DNA from: Shewanella japonica
GTDB taxonomy: Bacteria; Pseudomonadota; Gammaproteobacteria; Enterobacterales; Shewanellaceae
Direction of reading: 5' to 3'
Assembly: GCF_002075795.1 (NCBI RefSeq)
Contig: NZ_CP020472.1
Span: 4,334,501 to 4,398,500, forward strand
DNA: 64,000 bases
Shown here: positions 26,467-35,714 of the stretch, piece after piece
How positions within the stretch are numbered: the stretch's first letter is position 1
How the letters are laid out: every line of letters begins with the position of its first letter
Notes under the pieces: model-generated
What the model saw: the letters and a program-made list of their open reading frames with translations, nothing else
The model's database searches: none
Told to the model about the DNA's origin: nothing
Made by a program: the position numbers and the translations under genes

Positions 26467-27300
26467 ATGAACGAAACAGGATTAGACCAAGAGCTAGCCC
26501 AACTGCAAAATGTTTACGATTTGCTCACCGAGTTTATTGTGCAATATAGCTTCCAGATTGTTGGTGCCGTAATCATCTTTTTAATTGGTGTATGGGTTGC
26601 GAATAAAGTCTCTAATGTCGTTACGAATCAATTCGAAAAACACAATATTGATGTCACCCTAGGTAACTTTGTTTCGAACTTAGTCAGAATCACAATTATC
26701 GTGATGGTGGCAATCATTGCCCTTGGTAAGCTAGGTATTAGTGTCACTCCAATGGTAGCAGCAATTGGTGCGGCATCATTAGGTGCAGGTTTAGCACTTC
26801 AAGGCATGCTGGCAAACTACGCTGCAGGGGTTACCATTATCGTGACTCGCCCTTTTGTGATTGGTAACACTATCGAAATCCAAGGGGTTTCTGGTGTGGT
26901 GCAAAAAATCCAGTTGGGCTTAACGATACTGACTAATGAGGAAGGCGAGCTAATTAGTATTCCTAATAAGCATATCGTCGGTGAAATTTTACATAACTCT
27001 CAAGAATATAAATTGGTCGACACTAAATTTAATATTGATTATCAAACCGACCCACAACACGTCATTCAACTGATTGCTCAAGCCCTACAAACCCAAGACA
27101 ATATTAATCAGTCTCGCCCGCCTCAAGTGGGTATTAATGACTTCAACAGTATTGGTATGGAAATCGGCGTACGTTACTGGGTGCCAACTAATAGCTACTA
27201 TGACGACAAATACCAAAGCAACTTGGCCATTATAAATGCCTTAAAAAATGCTGATATCACGATTCCTTGTCCGGTTAGAGAAATCCATTTACAACAGTAA
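26467..27300 (+). CDS. mscS: Small-conductance mechanosensitive channel (MscS family)
   Basis: A 277-residue inner-membrane tension-gated channel that releases solutes on hypo-osmotic shock. Three membrane helices lie at about 25-50, 70-88 and 95-125. The pore helix TM3 shows the Ala/Gly packing pattern GAASLGAGLALQGMLANYAAG, followed by the beta domain (IEIQGVSGVVQKIQLGLTIL) and the cytoplasmic vestibule. Length and layout match E. coli MscS (286 residues). Apparently monocistronic; a 10-bp inverted repeat follows at 27327. Confidence 0.93.
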   Translation: MNETGLDQELAQLQNVYDLLTEFIVQYSFQIVGAVIIFLIGVWVANKVSNVVTNQFEKHNIDVTLGNFVSNLVRITIIVMVAIIALGKLGISVTPMVAAIGAASLGAGLALQGMLANYAAGVTIIVTRPFVIGNTIEIQGVSGVVQKIQLGLTILTNEEGELISIPNKHIVGEILHNSQEYKLVDTKFNIDYQTDPQHVIQLIAQALQTQDNINQSRPPQVGINDFNSIGMEIGVRYWVPTNSYYDDKYQSNLAIINALKNADITIPCPVREIHLQQ

Positions 27301-27326
27301 ACTTTAGTTGTTTCCATTAAAGAGCG

Positions 27327-27356
27327 TTCAGCCAGAATAATTGCACTCTGGCTGAA
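27327..27356 (+). terminator. Stem-loop after mscS, possible terminator
   Basis: A perfect 10-bp inverted repeat (27327-27336 with 27347-27356) with a 10-base loop lies 27 bp past the mscS stop. The T-run is poor, so termination may be weak. Confidence 0.5.
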
Positions 27357-27505
27357 TAGGCTATTTCAAACAGTGCTAACTAAACTGGTACCATTCTTAA
27401 TATCAACACCTTAACGACTTACCTACTCTACTTTCTCCTATTGGTTACCTCATCTGGCAAGCAACACTCTTGTCTTTAAAAGCAAGTTAGACAATACAAA
27501 ATGTC

Positions 27506-27561
27506 GTCAAAACTTGACATGAGCAATATTTGAACACATAGTAAAGTCAAGTTAGTTTGAC
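27506..27561 (+). promoter_or_regulatory. Promoter with two GTCAA/TTGAC operators before the XRE module
   Basis: Two inverted repeats of the same half-site occur: GTCAA-N3-TTGAC at 27506-27518 and GTCAA-N6-TTGAC at 27546-27561. The first overlaps a TTGACA -35 box (27514-27519), spaced 17 bp from CATAGT (27537-27542); the second lies at the expected transcription start. This is the arrangement expected for autorepression by the small HTH protein of the operon. Binding is inferred. Confidence 0.6.
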
Positions 27562-27593
27562 ATTAAGACAGGTTTACTTGAAAGGAATCGGCG

Positions 27594-28013
27594 ATGAAAA
27601 CACCTCAATCAACGACAACAGATTGGAAAGAGCGTAACGCTAACTACACAAAAAAACTGGCCAAGTGGACCGCTGCTTGGGTTGTGACGTTAGCGATAGC
27701 AACGTTTGGTCCAGTCTTTATCTGGCAACAAGAAGCGATAACCATAACAGCAATTGTGATTAACTTTTTAGTGGGGATCGGGATGATTCTAGCCAATAAG
27801 CATCATTTACTGAGCCTTGATGAGTTACAACAAAAAATACAACTTAATGCCATGGGGTTGAGTCTTGGCGTTGGGCTAATTTCAGGCATCAGTTACTCTA
27901 CACTGAGTACCACTGGCGTAATAAACAGTCATGCAGAAATCTCCCATTTGGTGATTGTAATGAGCTTAACTTACATGGTCGGTATTATTCTCGGTAACAG
28001 GAAGTACCAATGA
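27594..28013 (+). CDS. Membrane protein paired with XRE regulator, 139 aa
   Basis: A hypothetical inner-membrane protein with a basic cytoplasmic N-terminus and four predicted helices (about 27-45, 51-67, 83-103, 117-133). A good AAAGGA site precedes the ATG. Its stop overlaps the start of a small HTH regulator gene (ATGA). Small XRE regulators of this type often accompany a membrane protein gene; no activity is known. Confidence 0.75.
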   Translation: MKTPQSTTTDWKERNANYTKKLAKWTAAWVVTLAIATFGPVFIWQQEAITITAIVINFLVGIGMILANKHHLLSLDELQQKIQLNAMGLSLGVGLISGISYSTLSTTGVINSHAEISHLVIVMSLTYMVGIILGNRKYQ

Positions 28014-28204
28014 AAAACAGATTAAAAGTACTTCGAGCTGAGCGTGATTTAACTCAAGCTCAACTGGCGGATTTATTGGGAGTATCTCGACAAACGGTCA
28101 ACGCTATTGAGAAGGGAAAATTTGACCCAAGTTTACCGTTGGCGTTTAAGGCCGCTAAACTGTTTGGCCTCACTATCGAGGACGTCTTCGAAGATGAGGC
28201 TTAG
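28010..28204 (+). CDS. Small XRE/Cro-like HTH regulator, 64 aa
   Basis: A single HTH_3 domain with almost nothing else: MKNRLKVLRAERDLTQAQLA, then DLLGVSRQTVNAIEKGKFDPSLPLAFKAAKLFGLTIEDVF. It overlaps the upstream membrane-protein gene by 4 bp, so both are made from one mRNA. The paired operators at 27506-27561 suggest it represses its own operon. The family call is firm; the targets are inferred. Confidence 0.93.
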   Translation: MKNRLKVLRAERDLTQAQLADLLGVSRQTVNAIEKGKFDPSLPLAFKAAKLFGLTIEDVFEDEA

Positions 28205-28231
28205 TTCAACGAGATTTTTTGTCGTTTACTT

Positions 28232-28702
28232 TTATAAAGAGAGCGACATAAAAATGCTATTTTCATCCGCTTGGTAATCAGCAAATGGGCCAGTTTCAAT
28301 AAAACCATGCTGGGCGTAAAGTTGTCTTGCTGGTGCAAAAAATGCCATTGAACCTGTTTCTAGGTAAACAGTTTTAGCGCCGACACATTTAGCTTCATAT
28401 AGAATATGTTGCAATAGTTGTGCAGCAACACCTTGGCGTCGATAAGCGTTTGCCACTCTCATTGACTTAATTTCCACACTTGTTGCAGAGTAAGTCTTTA
28501 ACGCTCCGCAGCCTGCGAGCATTTGCTCATCCCATATGGTCCAAAATTTAATATTGGACTGACGAAGTTTAGATAAATCCAATGCGTGAACAGACTCAAC
28601 TGGTGACGTCGCATACATATCTTGCAGGTGCTCATTTAATAACTGCGCCACCTCATGACCAGATAAATCGTCCAATTTTATTGTAAACTTACTGACATCC
28701 AT
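28232..28702 (-). CDS. GNAT-family N-acetyltransferase
   Basis: A 156-residue acetyltransferase. Motif A is KSMRVANAYRRQGVAAQLLQHI (about 79-100), followed by TVYLETGSMAFFAPARQLYAQHGF, a pattern typical of the YncA/PhnO-like group. The start ATG 28702 has an AGGTGA site 7 bp upstream. It ends convergently with the XRE operon (28 bp gap). Substrate unknown. Confidence 0.87.
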   Translation of the reverse strand: MDVSKFTIKLDDLSGHEVAQLLNEHLQDMYATSPVESVHALDLSKLRQSNIKFWTIWDEQMLAGCGALKTYSATSVEIKSMRVANAYRRQGVAAQLLQHILYEAKCVGAKTVYLETGSMAFFAPARQLYAQHGFIETGPFADYQADENSIFMSLSL

Positions 28703-28900
28703 ATCGCTTCACCTTTGTTTTCACCGAACATTGCAAATGTTTTATTGTTAGCCCACAAATCAAGAAGACTAGAGTGTTCTGACCACCGTTATTAACAATA
28801 ATAGCCAGTGATGCTTTTTGTCATGCACTAGAACCAATATTGACTCTACCTTAATTCCTGCCATATTAATTAGCATCATGTAAATTAAGGGATTAAACAT

Positions 28901-29620
28901 ATGCGCCATATCAACACATCACATATCGCTATGGCAGGACTCGTTGTATTTAGCTTGTTTGGTTGTGCAACTCAGCCAGCCACACTTCAGCAAGGGCCAG
29001 ATGCAGAAATCACCAAGGATGGGCTTGTTAAAGTCGATAACTCTAGATTGGCACTTTCGTACGTTCGACCTGACGTAGATTGGACCCAATACTCCAAACT
29101 CTATTTCAGGCCAACAAAGGTGACTAATGATCACCCTAAAGATTACCGTGCTCCTAGAGTCGATCCACAGACTGACGGCTTAAATGCCACCTATGACTTA
29201 CCACAAGAATCGCTGGACAAAATGGCACAACAGTTTTCAAAGACGGTGCAGGATGTCTTTAATCATGAGCAACCATTTGAGTTAGTGACTCGCGCAGGCC
29301 CTAATACCTTAGTGATTGACACTGCCGTTAGCGACATTCGCCTTAGCGCACCTGTTGAAAGCAGCCGCAGAAGCTATAATTCTATGGGTAAAACCTACAC
29401 ACAAAACTCAGGTTCAATGGTATTGCTGGCTGTGCTGAAAGATGGCCAAACAGATGAGGTACTCGCTAAGGCTGCCGATCGCGCTATCGGATTTGATCAA
29501 TGGCGTCAAAACACTAAGGTATTTAATTGGGGTGATGTGAAAACAGTTTATCGACGCTGGGTAAATGACTTTAAAAATGCCTTGATGACCGCAGCTGCTG
29601 ATACGCCTGAGACAAACTAA
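28901..29620 (+). CDS. DUF3313 family lipoprotein
   Basis: A 239-residue lipoprotein with signal and lipobox (SLFGC, Cys22) and the DUF3313 signature LSYVRPDVDWTQYSKLYFRP. The central part SDIRLSAPVESSRRSY and the closing FNWGDVKTVYRRWVNDF are also family features. Location is the inner face of the outer membrane by prediction. Its function is unknown. A GC-rich 8-bp stem at 29677-29700 separates it from the convergent radical SAM gene. Confidence 0.85.
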   Translation: MRHINTSHIAMAGLVVFSLFGCATQPATLQQGPDAEITKDGLVKVDNSRLALSYVRPDVDWTQYSKLYFRPTKVTNDHPKDYRAPRVDPQTDGLNATYDLPQESLDKMAQQFSKTVQDVFNHEQPFELVTRAGPNTLVIDTAVSDIRLSAPVESSRRSYNSMGKTYTQNSGSMVLLAVLKDGQTDEVLAKAADRAIGFDQWRQNTKVFNWGDVKTVYRRWVNDFKNALMTAAADTPETN

Positions 29621-29676
29621 CGATTGCTCATTTCCAATCGGTATCTGAAAAAGTGAGTCACTAGCAACAACGATAT

Positions 29677-29700
29677 GTGGCTGCCCATTAGCGCAGCCAC
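29677..29700. terminator. GC-rich stem-loop between convergent genes
   Basis: GTGGCTGC (29677-29684) pairs perfectly with GCAGCCAC (29693-29700). There is no strong T-run, so it may be a weak bidirectional terminator. Confidence 0.45.
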
Positions 29701-29723
29701 GCTTGTGACTCTTCGTTGCGGCC

Positions 29724-30602
29724 TTACAAACCCCGTTGCCACTCTTGTCGTAATGGCACCATACCTTGCATAGCCTGATTTACTTGGGCTAGTAACTGAG
29801 GTTTATCTTTACCAAGTACGCCCTTTAGCACCAAATAATTCGAAGCGTGATCAGACCTAAAAATCGTTTTGTCTAATTCCAAATTAGCCAATAGTGTTTG
29901 CATCTCATCAAGTAGACCTATCTGATCGGGTAGTTCAAAATGACCGTCAAATGCTGCATCCATTCTGTCAGTACCAAGCGGTAAGGTGACCACTAACGTA
30001 GATAGATACTCAGGCTGCGCAGCATTCATCAATTCAGCAGAGGCTTTAGCATGTTGCAATGACAAACTTTTGCCACCCAGCCCCATTAAAATCATCACTG
30101 ACGACTTGATACCCGCTTGCTTTATTTTATTGAGCGCCGCTAAAGATGAGTCAAAATCCTCCCCTTTTTCGATACGAAGAAGTACCTCGTTGTCACCACT
30201 TTCACAACCAACATAAAGCAATGACAAGCCCATTTGACGAAGCTCTGTAAGCTGTTCTACTGTCTTATTAGATAAATTACGAGGTAAGCAATAACTGCTA
30301 ATACGAGTCACACTGGGTAAGTGCTTGTTAATTAGTTGGCAAATTTCTTTTAGCCGCTTAAAGGGCAAAGTCATTGCATCACCGTCGGCTAAGAATACTC
30401 GACTAATGGAATGTCCCGATGCCGCTGCTGCTAATATGTCTTGTTCAATTTTATCAACTTTATGAGCTCTAAACTTTTTTTGCTCTTGAGTATACATATC
30501 GCAAAAGCTACAGCGGTTCCAACTGCAACCATTGCTCACTTGTAAAATCAGTGATTTCCACTCAGAAGGCGGCCTAAATACTGGCTCTATATAGCTAATC
30601 AA
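29724..30602 (-). CDS. Radical SAM protein
   Basis: About 292 residues from a TTG at 30602 (reads ISYIEPVFRPPSEW after the start), chosen for its AAAGGA site 7 bp upstream; a TTG at 30626 is the alternative. The iron-sulfur motif is NGCSWNRCSFCDMY, a CX4CX2C spacing known in a subset of the superfamily. The GG-like SAM motif (FLADGDAMTLPF) and the beta-strand GCESGDNEVL follow. Members of this group are oxidoreductase-like proteins of unknown substrate. It is divergent from a small conserved gene. Confidence 0.88.
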   Translation of the reverse strand: MISYIEPVFRPPSEWKSLILQVSNGCSWNRCSFCDMYTQEQKKFRAHKVDKIEQDILAAAASGHSISRVFLADGDAMTLPFKRLKEICQLINKHLPSVTRISSYCLPRNLSNKTVEQLTELRQMGLSLLYVGCESGDNEVLLRIEKGEDFDSSLAALNKIKQAGIKSSVMILMGLGGKSLSLQHAKASAELMNAAQPEYLSTLVVTLPLGTDRMDAAFDGHFELPDQIGLLDEMQTLLANLELDKTIFRSDHASNYLVLKGVLGKDKPQLLAQVNQAMQGMVPLRQEWQRGL

Positions 30603-30757
30603 TGTCGTATCCTTTCGACCTCTCAAAACACATTTTGTATAAACAGTGAGCGTAATGACTGTTTTTTATTCTATTTTCTGATCCAAAATGTTTGAAATGA
30701 TCGTATTAGTTGTTATATTCATTTTGTTAACTCAATAATTATTCAGGCTTATTGATT

Positions 30758-31015
30758 ATGAATCAAGTTGCATATGCTATCGGCGAGCGTCGTGGAGAAC
30801 TTCTCGATCAAGAACAGCATTGGGAACGGATGACAGCAGACCAAAAAATGGCGCTGTATGATTTAAACCGGTTTGGCTACCGATTACTGTTTGTAAGAAT
30901 GATGCCAGAAGGCCCTCTCGCGGTGGTTTCACAACAAAGTGAATTAGCAGTGATTGATTTTGAAGGCGAAGTGAATTTGCGTCCTGACATCAAATTACGT
31001 GAAGAGTCTCAATAG
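30758..31015 (+). CDS. Conserved hypothetical protein, 85 aa
   Basis: A short soluble protein starting MNQVAYAIGERRGELLDQEQ; the ATG at 30758 is preferred over an in-frame TTG two codons upstream. The composition is that of a small cytoplasmic protein (FGYRLLFVRMMPEGPLAVVS). No domain is recognised. It has its own terminator at 31056. Confidence 0.65.
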   Translation: MNQVAYAIGERRGELLDQEQHWERMTADQKMALYDLNRFGYRLLFVRMMPEGPLAVVSQQSELAVIDFEGEVNLRPDIKLREESQ

Positions 31016-31055
31016 CAAGACGGTAATCTAATCATTGGTTCTATCAGTCACGCAT

Positions 31056-31083
31056 AAAAAAGAGTGCCTCTGCACTCTTTTTT
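31056..31083. terminator. Bidirectional intrinsic terminator
   Basis: A perfect 12-bp stem with A-run and T-run arms (31056-31067 with 31072-31083) and a 4-base loop between convergent genes. Confidence 0.9.
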
Positions 31084-31103
31084 GATCCAATTTAAATCAC
31101 ACC

Positions 31104-31421
31104 TTAAGCAATGACTTCATTAAACACTTCCACATGATGAGACTCAACGAGCTCGGGCATGACGTTGTGGAAATAATGTTGAATATCATCTTTAGCGCAA
31201 TGCTCATCAAACGTCGCTTTATCAGTAAATTTTTCAACGAATGCGACCTTACGATCGTCTTCTAAACTCACGTTAAGCTCATATCTAATACATCCCAATT
31301 CACGACGTGTGTCTGGGATCAACGATGCTAGCGCTTCAACTAATAACTCACGTTTGCCTTCTTTAGCGACAAACTGCGCAATACAAACTATACGAGTCGT
31401 ATTAATTCTATAATCTGACAT
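31104..31421 (-). CDS. Antibiotic biosynthesis monooxygenase (ABM) domain protein, YgiN-like
   Basis: A 105-residue ABM-fold protein: IVCIAQFVAKEGKRELLVEALASLIPDTR, then ELGCIRYELNVSLEDD and FVEKFTDKATFDEHCAKDDIQHYF. It is cofactor-free by family; relatives oxidise quinols or small aromatics. An AAGGAT site precedes the ATG. It lies 21 bp after the ElaA-like gene and is likely in the same operon. Confidence 0.85.
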   Translation of the reverse strand: MSDYRINTTRIVCIAQFVAKEGKRELLVEALASLIPDTRRELGCIRYELNVSLEDDRKVAFVEKFTDKATFDEHCAKDDIQHYFHNVMPELVESHHVEVFNEVIA

Positions 31422-31442
31422 AGATATCCTTGAATAGTAAAC

Positions 31443-31922
31443 TTAACTAGGTTTTAAAGTGAGTAACATATCAATATGTGGGATGCCGTCTTCAAGGTAC
31501 ATCTCTGAATTATTGATAAACCCTTGCTGCTGGTAAAAATGGTTTAAATGTTGCTGAGCGCCAATTTGAATATTTTCCTGTGGCCACAAATCCTTTACCA
31601 CATCGATTGACCGTTGCATTAATGCATGGGCAATTCCCTGTCCGCGTGCAGATTCAGCAATAATAACTCTGCCAATACTCGCCTCAGGGTAGCTCACGCC
31701 TGCGGGTAAAATTCTTGTATATGCAATCAGTTCGCCTTGCGCATTGAGTCCTAATAAGTGTTTAGCGCCAGGCAATCTGTCTTTATTATCCAGTTCTGGA
31801 TAAGGGCAGTTTTGCTCAACCACAAACACGTCAACTCTAAGCTTTAATACTTCGTATAGCTCATCTAGGCTAAATTCATTAAAGCTAAGTAATTTCCACT
31901 GCGTTGTATCTAGTTGCGACAT
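31443..31922 (-). CDS. ElaA-like GNAT acetyltransferase
   Basis: A 159-residue protein that matches the ElaA family: FNEFSLDELYEVLKLRVDVF, VEQNCPYPELDNKD, LGLNAQGELIAYTRILP and the CoA motif GRVIIAESARGQGIAHALM. ElaA proteins are GNAT enzymes of unknown physiological substrate. It is upstream of the ABM gene in an apparent two-gene operon. Confidence 0.9.
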   Translation of the reverse strand: MSQLDTTQWKLLSFNEFSLDELYEVLKLRVDVFVVEQNCPYPELDNKDRLPGAKHLLGLNAQGELIAYTRILPAGVSYPEASIGRVIIAESARGQGIAHALMQRSIDVVKDLWPQENIQIGAQQHLNHFYQQQGFINNSEMYLEDGIPHIDMLLTLKPS

Positions 31923-32012
31923 TCTGATTGATCACCACTTAATGATTTTATCGCAAGCTTACCATGAATAAACAGCATCACTAAATGGACAAATCAGGTT
32001 CAAAAACACAAA

Positions 32013-32041
32013 AAAATACCGAGCCTAAGCTCGGTATTTTT
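32013..32041 (-). terminator. Intrinsic terminator of Oar-like receptor copy A
   Basis: A 12-bp perfect stem (32013-32024 with 32029-32040), loop CTAA. The 28-bp stem-loop is identical to the terminator of copy B at 35667-35694, showing that the whole transcription unit was duplicated. Confidence 0.92.
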
Positions 32042-32054
32042 CAACAGGTTCTTG

Positions 32055-35000
32055 TTAGAACATGTATTTTACTCCAACCTTAATCTGCCATGCTGACTGA
32101 TTAATATCGTAAGTATTGAAGTTGGAAGTATCTATGCCGTCTTGACCAAACGGAGTTGAGTAAGTGTAAACACCAGTTTCTGCATCATAGCTGTGATCAA
32201 CAAGCACCTTGTTGCCATAACTTTGATATTGCACCTTACCCCAATCATCATTAAGCAAGTTCAATACGTTCTTAACATCGAAGTACAGCATGCCTTTATG
32301 TTTTTGAGTAAAGCCCGGTAATTCTTGGGTGAAACGGAAGTCTAATTGATGTACCCAAGGTTGATTGTGAGTGCCTTTATCAATGAGTCCGCCAGCGTAT
32401 TTACCTAACCCAAGCTCATCAATGGCCTTTTTAAACTCTTCATAAGTTAAGCCACCAGCATATTCAACATTGGCATCATCTGCACCTGTTGGAATATACG
32501 GTAGATATGCATCAGAGTAGGCGTAATCACCTTGGTCACCAAATCCGCGGTCATTATACGAACCTAATACCCAGCTCATTGGGTTACCTTGGCGTGCTTC
32601 ATAGAACATATTGAAGCTAGAGTTATAACCTGCAAATAACTCAGTGTCGTAACCTAAGCTAAGAGTGAAACGATGTGGCGTTTCATAATAGCCAGGCCCC
32701 ATAGTGGTGCCGTTACGATCTGCGCCAACAATCGGGTATTGATAGTTTGAACCTGCTGTTGAAGATGAACCTTGGTTACCTTCGTCAACTTGGTTATAAG
32801 CATAACCAAAGCGCATGTTCAGACCCATGTCCCAATTCTTCGCCAAGCTAAAGCTTAACGTTTTACTTGAGCCGTCAGTGTCTGCATTAGTAAGCATTAA
32901 ATCTGAACGCTCTGTGTGCCCACCTTGTCCGTTATTCGCTAATGGATCCCAGGTTTCATAAATTACACGGCCAGTATCATCAGTTCTGACTTTACGGCGA
33001 GATAAATCAACCCAAGTTACATCATTTTCTTTTTGGATATAGAGGAATTCACCACCAAAGAACCAATCTTGACCTAAGGCCCCTAAGTCCCAAGTACTGT
33101 CAAAGCCAACACTGACTCGCCAATCTGATGGTAACTCAAAGTTCGGGTCAAGTGAGTTAGTATTACCGTCTCCACCCACAAGGCCATCTTGCGCTTCACC
33201 AGGAACATTACCAAAATCAGGTGTGCCCCACGCATCGTTCCAACCGCCGGTATAACTTAATAAGCTGTTGCCGTCATTTGAGAAACTATTCGACATCCAA
33301 ACCGTTGGGTAACCACCACTGTAACGACCGACACCACCGCGCAACGTCACATCATCCGTTAGTACGTAATTTAATCCTACCCGTGGCAGCCAAATATCTA
33401 GGCCATCCATTGTGCTGTTATTAGCAAAGCCGTAACGATCAACAAAGTTGCTATTTAACTCTGGTGAGTCTGACATCATGATCCTTTCGTAGCGCACACC
33501 AAAGGTCATTTCTAAGTCATAGTTAATTTCCCAGGTATCTTCTAGGAATAATGCCAGCGTTTCCATGTTAAATTGAGCGGCAACATCATCTGGATTGCCT
33601 GATAAAGCATTTTGATAGCGGAAGCGATCAACAATGCCACGCTCGAAGTCTTCGATAGAATCAAAATCCCATGTACCCATAGTGTCTTGAGCGAACAGGT
33701 TAAAGACGTCAATGCTGTTGTACTGGAAACCAAAACCAATCTTATGCTCGTCTAGGTAATAATCACCCACAAAACGCACTTCTAAATTCTGGTTATCAAG
33801 CTCATTTGATTGGCGCGAACGCTCAGTACCAAAGGTTACAGTACCGTTGTCAGTTCTCACTGCAACTTGTCCAATACCCAAATTATCAACTGGGTTAGAG
33901 CTACTTACAGTGTCTTTATAAGCAACTTTAAATTCAGTCGTGAAGTCATGGCTCCAGTCACTGTATACAATCGCAGCGTAAGATTCGAAATCTTCTTCTT
34001 TATCGTACCAATAGCTTGATAAGTTTAAGTAACCTTCGGTATCAGAAACACGGTTAGTCATATTACCGACCGTTTTTTGATAGGTTAAAGAAGCACGGTG
34101 ATCATCGTTAATGTTCCAATCTAACTTAGCTAGAATCTTCTCATCTTTTTCTTGAGGTGTGGCGTTATAACTACCAATATTATCAAGGCCATATACGCTA
34201 CTAGCAATGCTGTTGATTCGATTAAATTCGTCTAGTGTTACATTTGAATCATTAGGAAAACCCGCTCCTGCAGGTCCCCATTCAGCCGCTTGTGGCGCAT
34301 CAAAATTCTCGTAAGAGCCGAAGAAGAAGAGCTTGTCTTTAATCAAAGGAAAGCCAATCGTGCCACCAAATGTGGTTTCTTCGAAATCCTGCTTTAAAGC
34401 TTCACCAGTGATTTGATCTTTACCATCACCTGCCATGCTGTCATTGGTGGTTTCCCAAAACATCGTACCCGATAGCTCATTGGTACCCGACTTGGTTACC
34501 GCATTAACTTGTGCCCCAGAAAAGCCACCACTACGCGCGGTAAATGGCGAAGTATTTAATGCAACGCTCTCTACAGCATCAATAGATATTGGTGAACGCT
34601 GAGTTGGATAACCATTTGAATTTAAGCCGAAATCATCATTTTGAGATACACCATCAACCACAAAGGTGTTAAAACGAGGGTTAATACCCGCAACACTCAT
34701 AGAGATACCATCATTCCCCACAACCGCCATTGGGTTTTGACGTAATACATCTTTTAAGTCACGGTTTATACCAGGTGAATTAGCAATATCGTCAGCACCA
34801 AACTCACTGTTACTGCCAGCTGAACGGTAGTAGTTTGCGTTGCCGACTACCCCAATTCGCTCAATATCAGCAGCAGATTTTAATTCACGATTAAAACGCA
34901 GTGTTTCGCCTACATTTAAAAACAAACCTTGCTCAACATCATCGGCAAATTCATCAGAACCTACTTTAATAATGTATGGACCACCAACACGTAAACCACG

Positions 35001-35219
35001 AGCTGCAAACTGACCGTCAGCGCCTACAGGTACTTCTGTAACGGTACCTGTTGGCTCGTGAATAATAGTAATAGTTGCATCGGTTACTGCATTACCCATT
35101 GGGCCAACAATGTGGCCTCGAATGTTAGATGCAGTCTGCGATGCGGTAGCTGGTAGAGATACGACACCTAAAGCAAAGCAAGTCGCCAGCGCTAAGCGAC
35201 TAATTTTATGGTTAAACAT
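32055..35219 (-). CDS. Oar-like TonB-dependent receptor, copy A
   Basis: A 1054-residue outer-membrane receptor. A signal peptide covers residues 1-26. An N-terminal carboxypeptidase-regulatory-like Ig domain (about 28-115, IRGHIVGPMGNAVTDATITIIHEPTG) precedes the plug domain (about 135-250, ending in VESVALNTSPFTARSGGFSGAQVNAVTKSG), then a large barrel ending in Phe (KVGVKYMF). This is the layout of Oar and related large TonB receptors, thought to import peptides or other large substrates; some are linked to adhesion or protein export. No obvious TonB box was picked. It is a tandem paralogue of copy B, largely alignable along the full length, with its own leader and terminator. Confidence 0.9.
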   Translation of the reverse strand: MFNHKISRLALATCFALGVVSLPATASQTASNIRGHIVGPMGNAVTDATITIIHEPTGTVTEVPVGADGQFAARGLRVGGPYIIKVGSDEFADDVEQGLFLNVGETLRFNRELKSAADIERIGVVGNANYYRSAGSNSEFGADDIANSPGINRDLKDVLRQNPMAVVGNDGISMSVAGINPRFNTFVVDGVSQNDDFGLNSNGYPTQRSPISIDAVESVALNTSPFTARSGGFSGAQVNAVTKSGTNELSGTMFWETTNDSMAGDGKDQITGEALKQDFEETTFGGTIGFPLIKDKLFFFGSYENFDAPQAAEWGPAGAGFPNDSNVTLDEFNRINSIASSVYGLDNIGSYNATPQEKDEKILAKLDWNINDDHRASLTYQKTVGNMTNRVSDTEGYLNLSSYWYDKEEDFESYAAIVYSDWSHDFTTEFKVAYKDTVSSSNPVDNLGIGQVAVRTDNGTVTFGTERSRQSNELDNQNLEVRFVGDYYLDEHKIGFGFQYNSIDVFNLFAQDTMGTWDFDSIEDFERGIVDRFRYQNALSGNPDDVAAQFNMETLALFLEDTWEINYDLEMTFGVRYERIMMSDSPELNSNFVDRYGFANNSTMDGLDIWLPRVGLNYVLTDDVTLRGGVGRYSGGYPTVWMSNSFSNDGNSLLSYTGGWNDAWGTPDFGNVPGEAQDGLVGGDGNTNSLDPNFELPSDWRVSVGFDSTWDLGALGQDWFFGGEFLYIQKENDVTWVDLSRRKVRTDDTGRVIYETWDPLANNGQGGHTERSDLMLTNADTDGSSKTLSFSLAKNWDMGLNMRFGYAYNQVDEGNQGSSSTAGSNYQYPIVGADRNGTTMGPGYYETPHRFTLSLGYDTELFAGYNSSFNMFYEARQGNPMSWVLGSYNDRGFGDQGDYAYSDAYLPYIPTGADDANVEYAGGLTYEEFKKAIDELGLGKYAGGLIDKGTHNQPWVHQLDFRFTQELPGFTQKHKGMLYFDVKNVLNLLNDDWGKVQYQSYGNKVLVDHSYDAETGVYTYSTPFGQDGIDTSNFNTYDINQSAWQIKVGVKYMF

Positions 35220-35295
35220 TATCTGACCCCTGAAAAATTATAATATAGCTAGTTGGTCTAGCCTTATATGAAGCTGTAGAGTAAAACTTCAGGGG
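35220..35295 (-). promoter_or_regulatory. Leader/promoter of copy A with paired repeats that can mask the ribosome site
   Basis: On the minus strand CCCCTGAAG (35295-35287) can pair with TTCAGGGG (35234-35227), whose AGGGG is the Shine-Dalgarno, 7 bases before the ATG. It can also pair with CTTCA (35273-35269), so two structures exclude each other. A nested hairpin GCTAG/CTAGC lies at 35248-35262. The same set is found before copy B. A minus-strand TATAAT at 35242-35237 could place the start too far downstream to include the first arm. The rest of the 495-bp gap has nothing else apart from the copy B terminator. Confidence 0.5.
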
Positions 35296-35666
35296 CGGAT
35301 GCTATTGAGGGTTTATTTCAGAACCATTGCACATTTGTAGCAAAACGCATCACCGCTGCGGAGCGAGCATTTACATCTGCCCCATTCCCGTAACGAATTC
35401 ATCCGAGTGAATATTTCGTGACCTTGCTATAAGACTGATGAAGCCTAGGTTAACGAAAGTTAACCTTACATCTTTGCCAGTGCTTTAAGTGACTGCACAA
35501 CGATTGACAGCTCAAATATGCAGTAAAAAATAAAAAATACACCTGCTGACAAGCACACAAAAACCAAACGTAATGCAAACAAAAACAAAACAGAGAACCA
35601 CAAGGCCATTAACAACTAATGTGAGTAACCAGTATTAACAAACCCATCGATATAATTTAGGCAAAA

Positions 35667-35694
35667 AAATACCGAGCCTAAGCTCGGTATTTTT
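35667..35694 (-). terminator. Intrinsic terminator of Oar-like receptor copy B
   Basis: Stem-loop identical base for base to that at 32013-32040, 20 bp past the stop of copy B. Confidence 0.92.
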
Positions 35695-35714
35695 AAACGT
35701 TAAATATGCTCAAA

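Noticed and set aside
35237..35242. Minus-strand TATAAT before Oar-like receptor copy A as a firm promoter call
   Set aside because: There is no good -35 at the right distance and copy B lacks an equivalent box at this place, so the promoter was not called and the region is reported only as a leader/promoter candidate.
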